64,000 bases of DNA from Amanita rubescens (lineage: Eukaryota > Basidiomycota > Agaricomycetes > Agaricales > Amanitaceae), in NCBI GenBank assembly GCA_015039365.1, contig WION01000118.1:1-64000 (forward strand). The letters are read 5' to 3'. The notes under the pieces were generated by a model. That model worked only from the letters and a program-made list of their open reading frames with translations. It did not search any database and had not been told where the DNA came from. Shown here piece by piece: positions 21,660-32,866 of the stretch; positions within the stretch are counted from its first letter, which is position 1, and every line of letters begins with the position of its first letter. The position numbers and the translations under genes are program-made.

Positions 21660-23120
21660 GTTTTGTGATCGGAAGTCATGTAGTGCTATAACGTCTTTTC
21701 TCAAACTTGAATCATCTGTACAGTAATATAGCCTTGTCCCTTACGCCAGGTGACATCGTTACCTTTACCTTTTCACACGCTTGTCCAAACACGCCATGAT
21801 GCTCTTTGCATCGATATCCTGCCAACTCTTAAGCTCAAGCTCTCCCATTTCTCCTAGCGGAAATTCTGGACGTATTTTAACCCACTGAACCTAATGTCTC
21901 CTTTTCTCCACGGCGGTCGACGTTGAAATTCACCACACTTGATTAGAATTGGTCCATAGGTGTCCAGCTCACTCCCGATCGGCCGGCAGACGTGATGTTA
22001 TGCATTGGTTCCGCGAAAAGGGAAAGAATGGGAGGTTGCGGTTGCTCATCGCTGAGTTCGGATGGACGACGATCTAGGCACACAGTGCGATACCGATCTC
22101 GTCTGAGAAGCAAAGTTTATGGCTCTGTTCAAACGTGTGGGGTGATTCAATGGTTGTGAGACTTGTGGTGAGCATCTGGTTAGGCAGTTTGAGATACGGT
22201 GAGTGGCCGTTCTCTGCTCGTGGCTTTGTGTCGACGGACGGGACTAACAAAAATCGGTAGGATATGACCTTATTGTCGATATACTCCGGGAAAACGCTAC
22301 ATGTCGTTTCAGCGGAAAGGGAAAAAATCGGAGATTGGGATGCCCGTCATCTCGCTACTACTGTGTCCAGATCGACAACGCTGTTGTACGTGCTCTCCCT
22401 CGATGACGTGCCCAATATGCGCGTTAGTGATTGATGGCTTCCGACCTGCAAGGAATAGATTTGGATTATGCGGGGGATATGTGGGATTTGGTGTTTGTGA
22501 GCGGGCCAGGAGGATACGGAGGATGACGAGGATCTGTTGGCGGCTTATTGTGAAGTTTGGGCAGGGTGAGTCGATGTTTTATGGTCGCAGTCGTGTGTCC
22601 AAAGTACCTGCCTCGTTTCCTTTTTTCTCTGCCATAGTTCTTGTCAATCTATATCAAATGACGAACGATGCTTTAACCGAAGTCCCTCGGAAGAGGCCGG
22701 AGGAGACCTCCGTTAGTATGTGAACGGCAAGTGCTAAATCTGGTAAGGCGCCATGTTGAATGCCTGTCAGGTGCCAGCGCTATGACATAATAAATGATTA
22801 GCATTTGAGACACTTCCCAATCGATTTTAAAAGGTATAACATGCTAGCGCTTCGGACCTAGCAGGAGCTCCGTTACGACTCAAAGGCCATGGTTTATAGA
22901 CTTTTTAACACAACGCCGTGCGGAAAGCGGGCTCGTTGCACGTGCTGAAGCGAATTGTGGCTGCCTACTAGCTCGGAGATGAACAAAATGCATGATGGAA
23001 AAAATTTCTTGGAGTATCACCGTTCAAACGTCAACCCCAAAAGGTATAGATCCACGCAGGCATGTGTAATGTGTATAAAAGCACGGTGCTTTGTGCTGCC
23101 CATGGAGAGCCGCACTCAAG
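21660..23120 (+). other. Spacer between T1 and T2 with PLC1 C2-domain debris
   Basis: About 22440-22580 is a broken copy of the PLC1 C2 region: GATATGTGGGATTTGGTGTT is shared, followed by diverged GAGGATGACGAGGATC sequence and a donor-like GGTGAG. About 22610-23030 repeats the T1 upstream region. No intact gene is present. Confidence 0.65.
23074..23081 (+). promoter_or_regulatory. TATA box of T2
   Basis: TATAAAAG lies 47 bases before the ATG of T2. The surrounding words CGCAGG and GTGTATAAAAG are shared with T1. Confidence 0.65.
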
Positions 23121-23755
23121 ATGCGCCTTTCATTCGCTTATTTTGCCTTGGCTCTGCCACTCTTAGCTGCATCGCAAGCCAACTACCTCATTTCCAGCGA
23201 GCAGACTGGCTACTACATCTACCATGACGCGGTTGACCATAGTAATGTCAACATCAGCGACTATCAATCTACGGTAAGTCTCAGGACCAATATCTGACGG
23301 GTCGTCTCACACATGAAATAGGCTCTAACTGTCTCACCGACACTTTCCGGCAACGGTGCTCAACATGTTACCATCTTTGACGGTGCCTCCCACATTGGTG
23401 TGTATATCGTAAGTCTTCATATTTTCCCTTGCAATGCGATCACTGTAACTGTTTCAGGATCCAAACAGCGGTCCATTGATTGTTTGGACCAACACCCCAT
23501 ACAAATGGGTGGTTTCTCCTCAACCTGGGGGAGGTTACTCGTGAGTCATCCATCACCATCAATATGGCTTTTGTACTTACTCGTGCATTGCCAGCATTAC
23601 AGACCTTAATAATGGGGATGCGTGGCGCGCCCGTCCGAATAAAAGAGACGTGAGTTGTCCTTTGTCCATTCTTGGAATGGTTTTACTGATCCTTATTCTA
23701 GATCGTGCTCGAGGCGGGCGCGCTTGATGTATGGGATTTCCAATCTCAAAACTAG
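23121..23755 (+). CDS. Small secreted protein T2, beta-trefoil-like
   Basis: Exons are 23121-23273, 23322-23408, 23458-23540, 23595-23649 and 23702-23755, giving 143 residues. The signal peptide is identical to that of T1 over the first 19 residues. The mature protein keeps NYLISSEQTGYYIY, HVTIFDGASHIGVYI, DPNSGPLIVWTNTPYKW and GGGYSI. The last two exons have diverged, so the C terminus (VLEAGALDVWDFQSQN) is unlike T1. Relative to T1, part of exon 1 is shorter by 30 bases. Faster change at the C terminus may mean relaxed or diversifying selection. The fold assignment is the same inference as for T1. Confidence 0.8.
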
Positions 23756-24633
23756 ACGAGTTTTGTGATCGGAAGTCGTATAGTAGTGCTATAATGTCTT
23801 TTCTCAAACTTGGGTACTATTGAATTATCAGTACAGTAATAATAGTCTTGTCTCCGTACGCCAGCTAAGTGACATCGCTACCAAGTTTCCCTAAGTTTGT
23901 TCAAATATGTCTGTATCCATATCCTTGCCAACTCTTAAACCTGCTTTACTGCTCGTCAAAGGTGCGGGTAATGATGACCCAATCTATTTTTATTCTAAAC
24001 ATGATGCAGCGTGCTGCTGATGATGTCATTGACAGGTGAAATGAGAATGTTGGTGATCTCGGCGTCGATCACAAACCCTGACCTCGACGGACGTAGTCTA
24101 ATGGATCAAATGTCCCACGAAGGAGTTCCTTGATATGCGAATAACGAGTACTTGCTCGCTATTCTAACTCGGTAGTAGGAACTTAGCTATAGCATCACTG
24201 CCTTTGAGACGTCGAAGGGACGCTATTCATCACCTGAACATCATGTATGAATTCTACCTGTCGACCAGATTATTAGCATTGAACATGTCATGATGGCATG
24301 ACTTAAGGTTACGGCATATTTCATTTTATAGTGATGCGCTGACGTTGAACACTCAACATCCTACTACTCCTCGCTAGGCTGGCAAGAATAATTCAGACTC
24401 GGATACAGTACCTCATTGTGATTTATATCCTTCAACACAACGTTACGCTATCTCGAGCAGGAACTAATGATAAGCCTCAGCATGTGCGTTTTACTAATTC
24501 GCACCCGAACAACTCGGGTATGAATGAAGACTATGACAGAAAAGGTTAACACTATCGGAGCATCAAGATTTCTTCCTAGCGACATATTAAAACACCGCCC
24601 AGCATCTTGTACGTTCTGACGTTCTTTCTAAAG
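23756..24633. other. Spacer between T2 and T3
   Basis: It contains diverged copies of the spacer found after PLC1 (for example GACCTCGACGG near 24083, compare 20474). No gene is supported. Confidence 0.45.
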
Positions 24634-25371
24634 ATGCGTTTGCCATTCGTTCATTCCGCCTTGTTTTGCGCTTCTTTGTTCGAATCTGGTTACATCACAG
24701 GCCAGCTATACCATCGGCAGCCTGCAGACTGGTTACTGCGTCTATGGCATTCGATTTGATTTTCCTGCGTCGCCTGTCTTCAGCAACGCAGGCACCGCTG
24801 GTCAACCACCTCTTGCAAATGCTAGTGTTTAGGTCCATTCTGACAAACTACATTACAAGATATAAAACAGCCTCTGACGATCACACCGACGCTTACGGGT
24901 AAACTAATACACAAAGTGTTACCATATCTAATGGTACCTTGTACATTGCTCCTGCCACGGTAAACCTTTTCAAACCGATATCGCACGGCCAGGAGTTAAC
25001 TTGGGCTTCATTTTTTTTTAGTCATCTCACCTTGTGGGAGTCCAGGCAACGGCACAATGGTTGTGTAGTTCAACACCGCATACACGTGGCAGTTTATTTC
25101 ACAATCTTCAGCTGGCAGCTCGGATTACTATGCGTATGTGTGATTCTTCGCCAAGTTTGTAAATTGACTTCTTACATGCATTCACAAGTATCGCGGTCCC
25201 CGGATCTAATCCGCCTCTGGTTTTATATGATCGCACGACCGCTGGGCATGTAAGTTATTGATTTGTCTATGCTTGAAATGGGAACACTGACCATTATTCT
25301 AGATTATACTTGTAACCGCAGATCAGGCTGGTGGACCCGCCAATTGGGCTGTCCCGTCATCGTCGTCATGA
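24634..25371 (+). pseudogene. T3: disrupted copy of the secreted-protein gene
   Basis: The ATG and signal peptide start (MRLPFVHSALFCAS) are present. A one-base loss near the end of the signal peptide then shifts the frame; the mature start (SYTIGSLQTGYCVY) is in another frame. The exon matching VVWTDTP has TAG in place of the Trp codon (about 25057). The last exon is recognisable (ILVTADQAGGPANW) and ends at a TGA at 25369. With at least two disabling changes it is very likely dead. Confidence 0.75.
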
Positions 25372-27010
25372 GTATTCTAGTTAAGCATCATGTCTACGTC
25401 CGAAATGATGGCCCACTCCGCTTTCACACACCATCCTTGGGTCCTGTACTGAGGAGCTATTTGACTAATGGACGGTACGGATGTATTTTGAAGACTTCTC
25501 ATGTCAGCGTCTCATTTAAACGCGTTCCAAGTACCGGCCCAGGACGCAGGAGGTCTCGGTTAGAGGGTATTCAGTGGTGCGTGGCTTCGAATTCAGGTGC
25601 AAGCACTAGCGGTTCGCTGATCGCGAATATCTCACCAAAGATCATATCCAGCCCACCAATTCGAGCCGCTCTTCGGCGGGAGCGGGAATGAAAAAAGTTG
25701 TTAGAGGCGTCAGAGATTCTGGCTCCAGCCCAAGCCCGGCAGCAGTTCCCTACACCTCATTTGATCCTCAGTCACTGATCTCCGCGTCCTGAAAAGAACT
25801 CACGGATATAGTCAAATCAACCCCCTCAAACCTTCTACCATTCCCGCTTGCACCACTGCACCACTTTCAAACCCTACCCACCCGAACTCTCACTCGACCT
25901 AATTTCTCCTCATCTACACTCATTTCCCCTGCATCAAGAAAAAGTCGCTAACGCATACATTCGGCGCCTGGACACGAGTAGTCGCGGTAAACTGGCATTG
26001 AAAAATCAACCACGCGAACGGGCGATCTGGGCAGGTTCGCAAGTTTGCCCGCTCCGGGATACAGGAAGAAGTTGCTGAGGCAGCGGACGGAGGGTTGTTT
26101 CGGCTCGGCAGTTGCTTAGGCCGAAGGGAGGGAGATGGTTGATCGGCTGGTGGCCTGGTCGATCATATTCGCAGGGCGTCAAGGGAGGTGCGCCCTTGGG
26201 TCGGCGGCGGCGTTGCCTGGAGAGAGAGATGAGGATGGCCGAGACGAAGGATTCAAGTTGGGGAAGATGACGAGGGTCCATTGGCGGTTTATTGCGTCGC
26301 GTTGGGCACTTTAGGGCATGATGAGTAGTTGTTTGGGTAGTGCTTCGATTCCGACGGCAGGCTTTTCACATGACGGCCCCATGCCTGGTTGATCGTATTC
26401 GCAGGGTGATGAGAGAGGCCCTTTGTCTCGACGGATAGTCTGGCGATGATGACGATAGGTGGGCCCAGGGAAGAACAGAGTCTCATATGGTTCGAAACCG
26501 CGGGGGTTTTGGTGTTTGTAAGGCTCGCGTTGGGTGCTTATTGCGTTTCGTTAGGGGTTCATGGCATGGTGAGTGGTCGTTCCGTGGTAATTTGGCAGAA
26601 GGACGGATGTTGGCGCATCTGCGCCAAGAGACCCAGTTGGACCTTCCGACTCTGCCTCACTGGACATGCCAAGTGACCTCCAAGTCCCCGTTCAAACATT
26701 AAAGTACGGGACAAACTCAAGCCCTTCGCAATTGGTTTATCCCTAAACCTTCGCCTTGACCACCAATCCACACCGAATCCACTAAGTTTTCTTCATCTAC
26801 ACGGTTGGTAACGAATTCCATGGCATCAACGAGAAAGTTGACTATGCCCCTGGTGCATGGACCCGTCGGAAACAACATTGCCTAGATGATCAGGCCAAAA
26901 AGGGACCGCAGCTCGGGCCAAATGATGGTCTTGCTGGTTCTTGTCCGGATCGGCGATGACGACAGAACCAGGTACGTTCGAGGCATGCCAGCGACGAGAA
27001 GAACAGATTC
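25372..27010 (+). pseudogene. Scattered PLC1-derived fragments
   Basis: Several short stretches match parts of PLC1, all in plus orientation. They are the X-Y linker (25450-25530 with GGTACGGATGTATTTT; 25590-25690 with a TCACCAAAGATCA word), the end of C2 (about 26100-26310 and again about 26500-26580, with GCGGTTTATTGCGTCGCGTT), and the start of Y (about 26780-26960, with AAAGTTGACTATGCCCC, compare KKVDYSPEH). The order is scrambled relative to the gene, and two C2-type pieces are tandem copies of each other. No reading frame survives. Confidence 0.6.
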
Positions 27011-27216
27011 AGATGAATCAGTTCGAAAGCATGGGCAATGTCTAGGATTTGGTGTCCGCATCGGAACATTGCGAATACATCTTTGTATAGTATGGAACGT
27101 TCCCCAGCTTGAACAGTCATCTTGGCAAACATTTGAGATACCGCATCCCTGCGTCTTGAATCTATAAAGCCCGATGAACATGCGAAATTCTCGACATCGA
27201 ATGAAAAGATAATCGC

Positions 27217-27640
27217 TCACCGACGATGACCATCATCTTCATTCATTACAACACCGGCTCTTTCTCTCAACGTCCCACTCTTTTCCCTACAAAGCCAGCA
27301 TTGAGATACCGTTTTCAATAAACGTTCGACACTCGCCATCACATTTATAAACTTCATCGCATCGTACGCATAAGTCGGCACGAAAACTTGCGACACTCCC
27401 ATGACTAGAGAAGACACATGTTTGACGCAAAAAAGGTGCACCTCGATGGGGCTGGGGGAATCGGAGGATTTGGGTATCGCCGACCATGCTTTTTCAGATA
27501 TCGTTGCGGGAGAAGGCAACGTTGTAGTAGAGACGGGGTCAACCACTGTCAGTTTTACCATTTTGCCATCAACGTATTCTGTAACTGAAGAAGAAATGGT
27601 TGGCGTGACTGCTCCCGTTACAGCAACAACTGTGCTGTGC
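27217..27640 (-). CDS. Unassigned minus-strand exon, weak support
   Basis: An open frame of about 140 codons runs from a possible acceptor near 27640 to a TGA at 27217. It contains TVVAVTGAVTPTISSSVTEY at its start and FCVKHVSSLVMG ... CWLCREKSG at its end. The spacing of FCVKH and CWLC loosely recalls the HxC/CxxC layout of family 1, but I could not build the other exons. It may be a diverged or dead relative, or a chance ORF. Confidence 0.25.
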
Positions 27641-27661
27641 CATTTTTTTCATTTTTGCTGT

Positions 27662-29080
27662 CTCGTCCCTGTTGCGCTCTGCGGACTTGGCCTACTGAAT
27701 GACATCCGCGGTAGACGCGCTTGGAGAAGGAATATATGCGCTTGTAAGGCTTCTCGTTCGAAATAGTCCACGCTGGCACAAGCGAGAGTGAGGTGATTTA
27801 AAAAGCGGGAGGAATGAGGTAAATGAAAAGAAGCGCCGGAGATGGATGGAGTTGAGGGCCTGTCATAGCGGGCCAGATACGGTCCTGCTGTGAGGTGGTG
27901 TCGGACTTGCACCTCTGATGGTACGGGTGTGGGCCGGGCGATGAAGTGCTGAGCTTGTCCTAGCGTCCGTGGTGAGAAAAGCTCAGTGAAGGAGTGGATG
28001 CTGGGTAAAGATCCAAGAGCTTGCATGGCCGCTGTACCAAGTCCGCGAACTTTTGCAAGGCATGTCAATGCGTGGTGCCCCGCGTGAAGTTTTCAGCATT
28101 AAGCACGACTGGTAAAACCTTTTTGTGGAGGTCCGGGTGCGCGAGACGGCGAAGAACATGGAGAGTGGTTAGACGAATAGAGGTAGTCCGTACGCGACGT
28201 CCTCGGCATATGTGGACGTAGCATACTGTCTAAAAACCATGAATCTTCATAAGGTAACGACCGTTTGAACGCAGGGCAGCTGTGATGGGGCCGATGCACG
28301 ACTCGGAGGATGTAGGGAAAGCAAAATCATGTTGACGGCAGGGCGGGGGTTGCGAACCAAGTGATGAAGTGATAAGCTTGTGCAGGCGCTGCGAAGGAGT
28401 AGATGCTGGGTAAAGGTCCCTCCCAGAGGGCTACTAAGACAAGGAAAATGAATGAGTGGCGGAGTTACGAGTACTAGCACGTACCAGCCACTTGGATCGT
28501 CTTCTAATTCAAGGTGGTTACGGTGGGAGCGATGCGGGCACTGGCGAAGGTGAGATCAACGCGTGAAGAAAAAAAATGCACTCGTGTGAACATCAATTGG
28601 CTTCTTACAACCGTCTTCCTTGAGACGCCTTCGTGGTTTCAACTTAATCGAGGACTAGTGTATCCATTCAGCCCAACAAGAAACGCAGACAAGTGCAACG
28701 TATTCCAAAAACGGCCAATTTGGATGGCAACCCGGTGGACAATTGTCTTCTCTACAAGCGGTAGATGTAGTTCCAGGTGCTAAACGAGTGTCTTTCTCCG
28801 AACAAGAGAGCGAGAGGAAATTCCGTCGCACTGCTGATATGCCTTGACCTTGCCTACATCGACCCCCATCCTTCAATTCTTCTTCCTTCACTACCCATCG
28901 AACCTGCACCACCTGTCCACCTGTCAACGCTCTCATCAAACCTCTTGTGTTGAAGCCTGTGATATCATTCGTACGGTTCTCCTTGTCCAAAGGACGGCGC
29001 ACAAGATGATCTGTACGATCTCGTCAGGGATTGCTAGAAGCACGGATGGATTCTGAGTCGGCTCATTCAAGTACGAGCGA
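27662..29080. other. Gene-free stretch with an internal diverged duplication
   Basis: Sequence around 27930-28015 (a CGATGAAGTGCTGAGCTTGT word and GGATGCTGGGTAAAGATCC) is repeated in diverged form at about 28355-28420 (GTGATGAAGTGATAAGCTTG and AGATGCTGGGTAAAGGTCC). I see no supported gene. Confidence 0.4.
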
Positions 29081-29089
29081 CACCGCTAC

Positions 29090-29460
29090 GAGTCCGCAGG
29101 CGTGCGCTTGGGCGCGATCGACCGGCAATGTTCGATTCCGCACACATGATCAACTGCGCGATGTTTCAGCAAAGCGGGAAGGTGAGTCGGGGACGCACAT
29201 CCCAGTGTGGCTGCTACTTCAGGATTAGCCACTTTGCCATGGGTGAGTGCTCTAAGCTCTACAGCTGCTATATCAGACCTGTGCGGCCAAGAACAATGGG
29301 CTCGAGGGTCATTGTGAGGTTTTGCGCGCGCCAAGAGAACAGGAAGGACGATGATGATCCGTCGTTCGGGACATGGCGAGTTGTTGTTCATGAGTGCTGT
29401 TCAAACTTCAGACAAGAGTTTGCAGGATATCCATATTTACCGTTGAAAGATGCGTAACTC
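29090..29460 (+). pseudogene. PLC1-derived 3' fragments
   Basis: About 29125-29180 matches the Y-domain end (ATGATCAACTGCGCGATGTT, compare YMINHAMFQ). About 29310-29460 matches C2 and the last exon (AGGAAGGACGATGATGATCC; then GATATCCATATTTACCG, compare GYRHLPL). Linking sequence is lost or changed and stops interrupt the frame. Confidence 0.6.
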
Positions 29461-30154
29461 TGACAGTATCTGTTTTTCAAGGAATGAATTAAACCGTTTG
29501 GACTTGTTTACCACCTCTCGCATTCGATGGTTCAAGTAGCTGGCGCTCCTGGTCACGGTAACCCAACGATTGTCAGCCCCGCAATTTCTTCTACGTCTAG
29601 ATTGATGGTATGCAGGTGCACGGGTATGTTGATAATCTCGCTGCCAATTTATTCATCAGCAATTCAGTTTAAGACTGGCAGGGTTGGTGGGTCTACGGAA
29701 TTTAACCTCGACAGACATCATGGAAATTTCATCAGAAATGATGCTTGATGCCAGGCCTAATAATCGATGAACACCTGGGCCGAAGAGTCCTCGATGCGCA
29801 AATGCCATTCTACCCACTAACACAATGATATGATTCCAGTTACGGTTTAAGTAAACATGATTCTATGGTTTCGAAAAAGGAAGCAATCCGCATTTGTGAA
29901 CGTAACATTCTCACTGTGGCATATGCCTGTTGAATTTCGGCTGTCATACTGATGAACTGGATTACAACGTAAAGGGTTAGTGTTTTAAGGCATGATAACT
30001 TTGTTAATATGAGAAACGCGCACTGAAGACAATATCCCTGCGTTTCTAATTTGGTATTCCACGTCTAACCAAAGCCAATGTTGATTGTATTGACACTGAC
30101 ATATAAAAGCGCAGTATTTCTTTGCTCAGGCTCTGACCTGACGCTACATCGAAG
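29461..30154. other. Spacer upstream of T4
   Basis: No gene is supported. A TATAAAAG at 30102-30109 lies 53 bases before the T4 start and matches the T1 and T2 promoters. Confidence 0.45.
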
Positions 30155-30440
30155 ATGCGCTTTGGATTCTCTTATTCTCTTGGCTCTGCTACTTCTCTGT
30201 TCAAACTGGGTTGCATCGGACAGCAGCCGTTACGACATTGGCAGCCTCAAGACAGATTATTTTATCTACTCGTCTCAGTTTCCTTTTCCTCGTCAATGGG
30301 ATAACTGCGGGGTTGCTGGAAAAGTGAGTGGTCCATTTTCCCTGCGTTTCTTTTTATCCTAGATTTTACTCATAAACGCAGATCCGGGTGCTGATGGAAC
30401 TGCCAATTGATCTTTCCAACGACGCGTCGTCAAAAGTCTT
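30155..30440 (+). pseudogene. T4: 5' and 3' remnants of the secreted-protein gene
   Basis: An ATGCGCTTTGG start is followed by a one-base shift. The signal-peptide and mature frame (LALLLLCSNWVASD, then YDIGSLKTDYFIY) is therefore out of frame with the ATG. The middle exons are missing. A piece of the last exon follows at about 30362-30440 (ACTCATAAACGCAGATCCGG, compare T3). It is a pseudogene with an internal deletion. Confidence 0.7.
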
Positions 30441-31402
30441 GTGCAGTGTTATAAGGTTTTATTTAAACAAGTCACAATCATTTTTTTAAGGAACCATTGC
30501 AAGAATTTCTTTCTTCATGGGCGGTGACTGTGGCTCCTAATTGCATGCGACGTTGTTTCTTGCCAAAAGTGTAAAAATCTAAGGCACAATTCAAATAATG
30601 ATGGTACGGACGTGTTTACGCACGTCTAGAACGTCCTCCTTTCATTTCAAATCAGACAAATTGCAAGTGATGCACCTGAGGAAGAGTGCCGGCTCAAAGA
30701 CTGACAGTGCACGTGCGCGGGAAAAGAGACAGAAGTGCGGCGCAAACCCGAGCAAATAAATTGAAATAACTTGATCGATGGCCATCATCACCGCACTGTC
30801 TTGAACACACGAAAGCACAGCTGTTCAAGAACGTCTTCTTGATGTTATCTGTCGAGTTGTTCAACGGTTCGTCTTATCGATACGCTGACAATCTTACTTC
30901 GCGGCAATAGAGTAATCCAACAAATGAATGAATTATGCAACCTGCGCGCGCTGCGCAGCTGCCTGGACAGTTTCCACCTCATAGCGGCGTTCATAAAGCT
31001 GTGGTTTGTTTGACTTGTATTGCTTCTCGCTTCCCTCACACAGACGGTCAGCAATTCACCTTTGATTCATTTTCACTTGGATCTCAAGTGCACCACCCAC
31101 GCCAGCGGATTGCGTAATCACCCGTAAATCCGGACCGCGTTCTGCTGGCACGCGCACCGATCAAGGCCGCTTCGGCTCTCGGGAGCGTGTACGCTGTGTA
31201 AGGCAACATTAAATTCTCAGGTATGGTCTGAACAACCTCTTTTGGGGTTTCGGATATCCGCTTCTTCCATGCATCGTGGATGCCTCATGCATATAATAAC
31301 GTGCCCTGGTCTCTTGGCTCTCTCATCCCACTACATCCCACTACATTCCCCATCTTTCCGTCTCCCGGCTCCTTTATTTCTGTCTCATACACATGCAAAG
31401 CG
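30441..31402. other. Spacer with another PLC1 linker fragment
   Basis: About 30598-30730 matches the PLC1 X-Y linker (GATGGTACGGACGTGTTT is shared exactly with 18711-18724 and beyond; then CAAATTGCAAGTGATGC). This shows that a fourth PLC/T unit once existed. The rest, to the start of gene D, has no supported gene. Confidence 0.55.
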
Positions 31403-32238
31403 ATGACTCATATTCATCCCGACGTAAGTTCTTTTCACTCTCAAATTCGTTCATATGAATCGATGCTTGGCAGAAACACATTTGCGTAAAGACTTTTGTG
31501 GAGTTTTCCGGACAGTTCCTACATCCTAGCATCGAGCAAAACTCTACCACTCGTTTATTCCAGCGCATTAATATGAACTACAAAGCCGCAATGAATCTCG
31601 CTGTTAGTATCGGCAATTATCCAGCAACTGAATGCCCCCTTTGTCAAATAGCTTTTGATCTTATCGAGCAAGTGTATCGTTCACATGACCAGTGCATTTG
31701 TGGACTCACGCTACGACAACAGGGTTAGCAAGGAAGCGAGGCGTCTCGACAAGAACGAGAAGCTATGGCGCTACGTTCTTAGAAGCTTTTTATCCTTTTT
31801 GCTCGACGGTCTTCGTTCCGATCATCTCGTGATGGAGAGGGCGCAGGACATCGACGATCGTCTCGTCAAGGTGAGAAGATCTACTTCATTGAGTTCAAGA
31901 CCTAATTATCAACCTGCGCTCAGCAAATCATGGACGTCCAGCAGACAAAGATCAACGCCGCAGAAAACCTGATCGCCACATTCATCAACACGCAGGCCTA
32001 TAGACCCGAATTCGGTTCCCCTTCCCCCAATCCTCATTTTGGGTCAAGAATGTTCTCGAACACTCGTGACTCTACCATCTCGCGAAACAACATAAACAAC
32101 GTCGCGGGAAACCTCAACTTTTATTCTAATTCCTGGCAATATCACCTTTGGCCGGTTCTTGCCCTGCTTACTCTAATCCTACTTTTGGTTATCCTATACC
32201 ACGCTCTCCGACTTTCAGGCAGACCTTCTGTTGTTTGA
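31403..32238 (+). CDS. Family 1 gene D: HxC/CxxC protein with C-terminal tail anchor
   Basis: Exons are 31403-31423, 31474-31673, 31723-31870 and 31924-32238, giving 227 residues; phases are 0, 2, 0. I chose the ATG at 31403 because the upstream ATG at 31393 gives the wrong phase. Exon 2 begins KHICVKTFVEFSG and ends CPLCQIAFDLIEQ. Exon 3 is helical (KNEKLWRYVLRSFLSF ... GLRSDHLVMERAQ). Exon 4 holds MFSNTRDSTISRN and NINNVAGNLNFY, then a membrane tail (WPVLALLTLILLLVIL) and about 15 residues. This is the clearest full-length member. The H-x-C plus C-x-x-C set could bind zinc, and the single tail suggests a tail-anchored protein. The function is unknown. Confidence 0.8.
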
Positions 32239-32866
32239 GAATGGTTCGTTCTTTTTTCCCTTCTTCTCTCACGGTTTCAGCGTTCAGGAACGCTTTCCTA
32301 TGAATTCCAAACTCAACTCGAATGAACTTTTGACCCGACAAGTGGGGTGGATTGGTTGCCAACGGAGGTCGTCCCCAGGGTATGCCGTGGCCCGGAGCCT
32401 AGTACATTTATGGCTAATGAGTCAAACTCCTTTGCCGTCCCGTCTTCCGTCATGTATGCTTCATCTTATAATGGTACACTTGCATGTTGCCGGACCATCT
32501 AAGTCTCTAACACTTGTGTGATAAAGCACCATATAATGAGTTAAGGAAATGTAGAGCATTTTGGGCATTTTGCGTATAAGGAGCCATGAAACAGTGGAAG
32601 ACAAAGAGGGAACAGAATGGGTCCCTCGCTAACGATGGATACTGACATGTACACTGATATGTATGACCCGGCAATTGAGTATTCAATGCGTCCCTGCGTC
32701 CTCTTTGATCATACCAATCGCGATCAATGTTCGAAGTTATCCGCACTGATTTTCGAAAAAGGAAGGGGGGGGGGAATCATGGGGTCATTTTTTTTGCGTG
32801 ACACTGGGCTTTGACTCCGCTCATCTCTTCACACAGTCTGCGGGAACACAACTTCGATTCCCTTCC
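32239..32866. other. Spacer between genes D and E
   Basis: I see no supported gene. It contains a run of nine G at about 32766. Confidence 0.4.
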
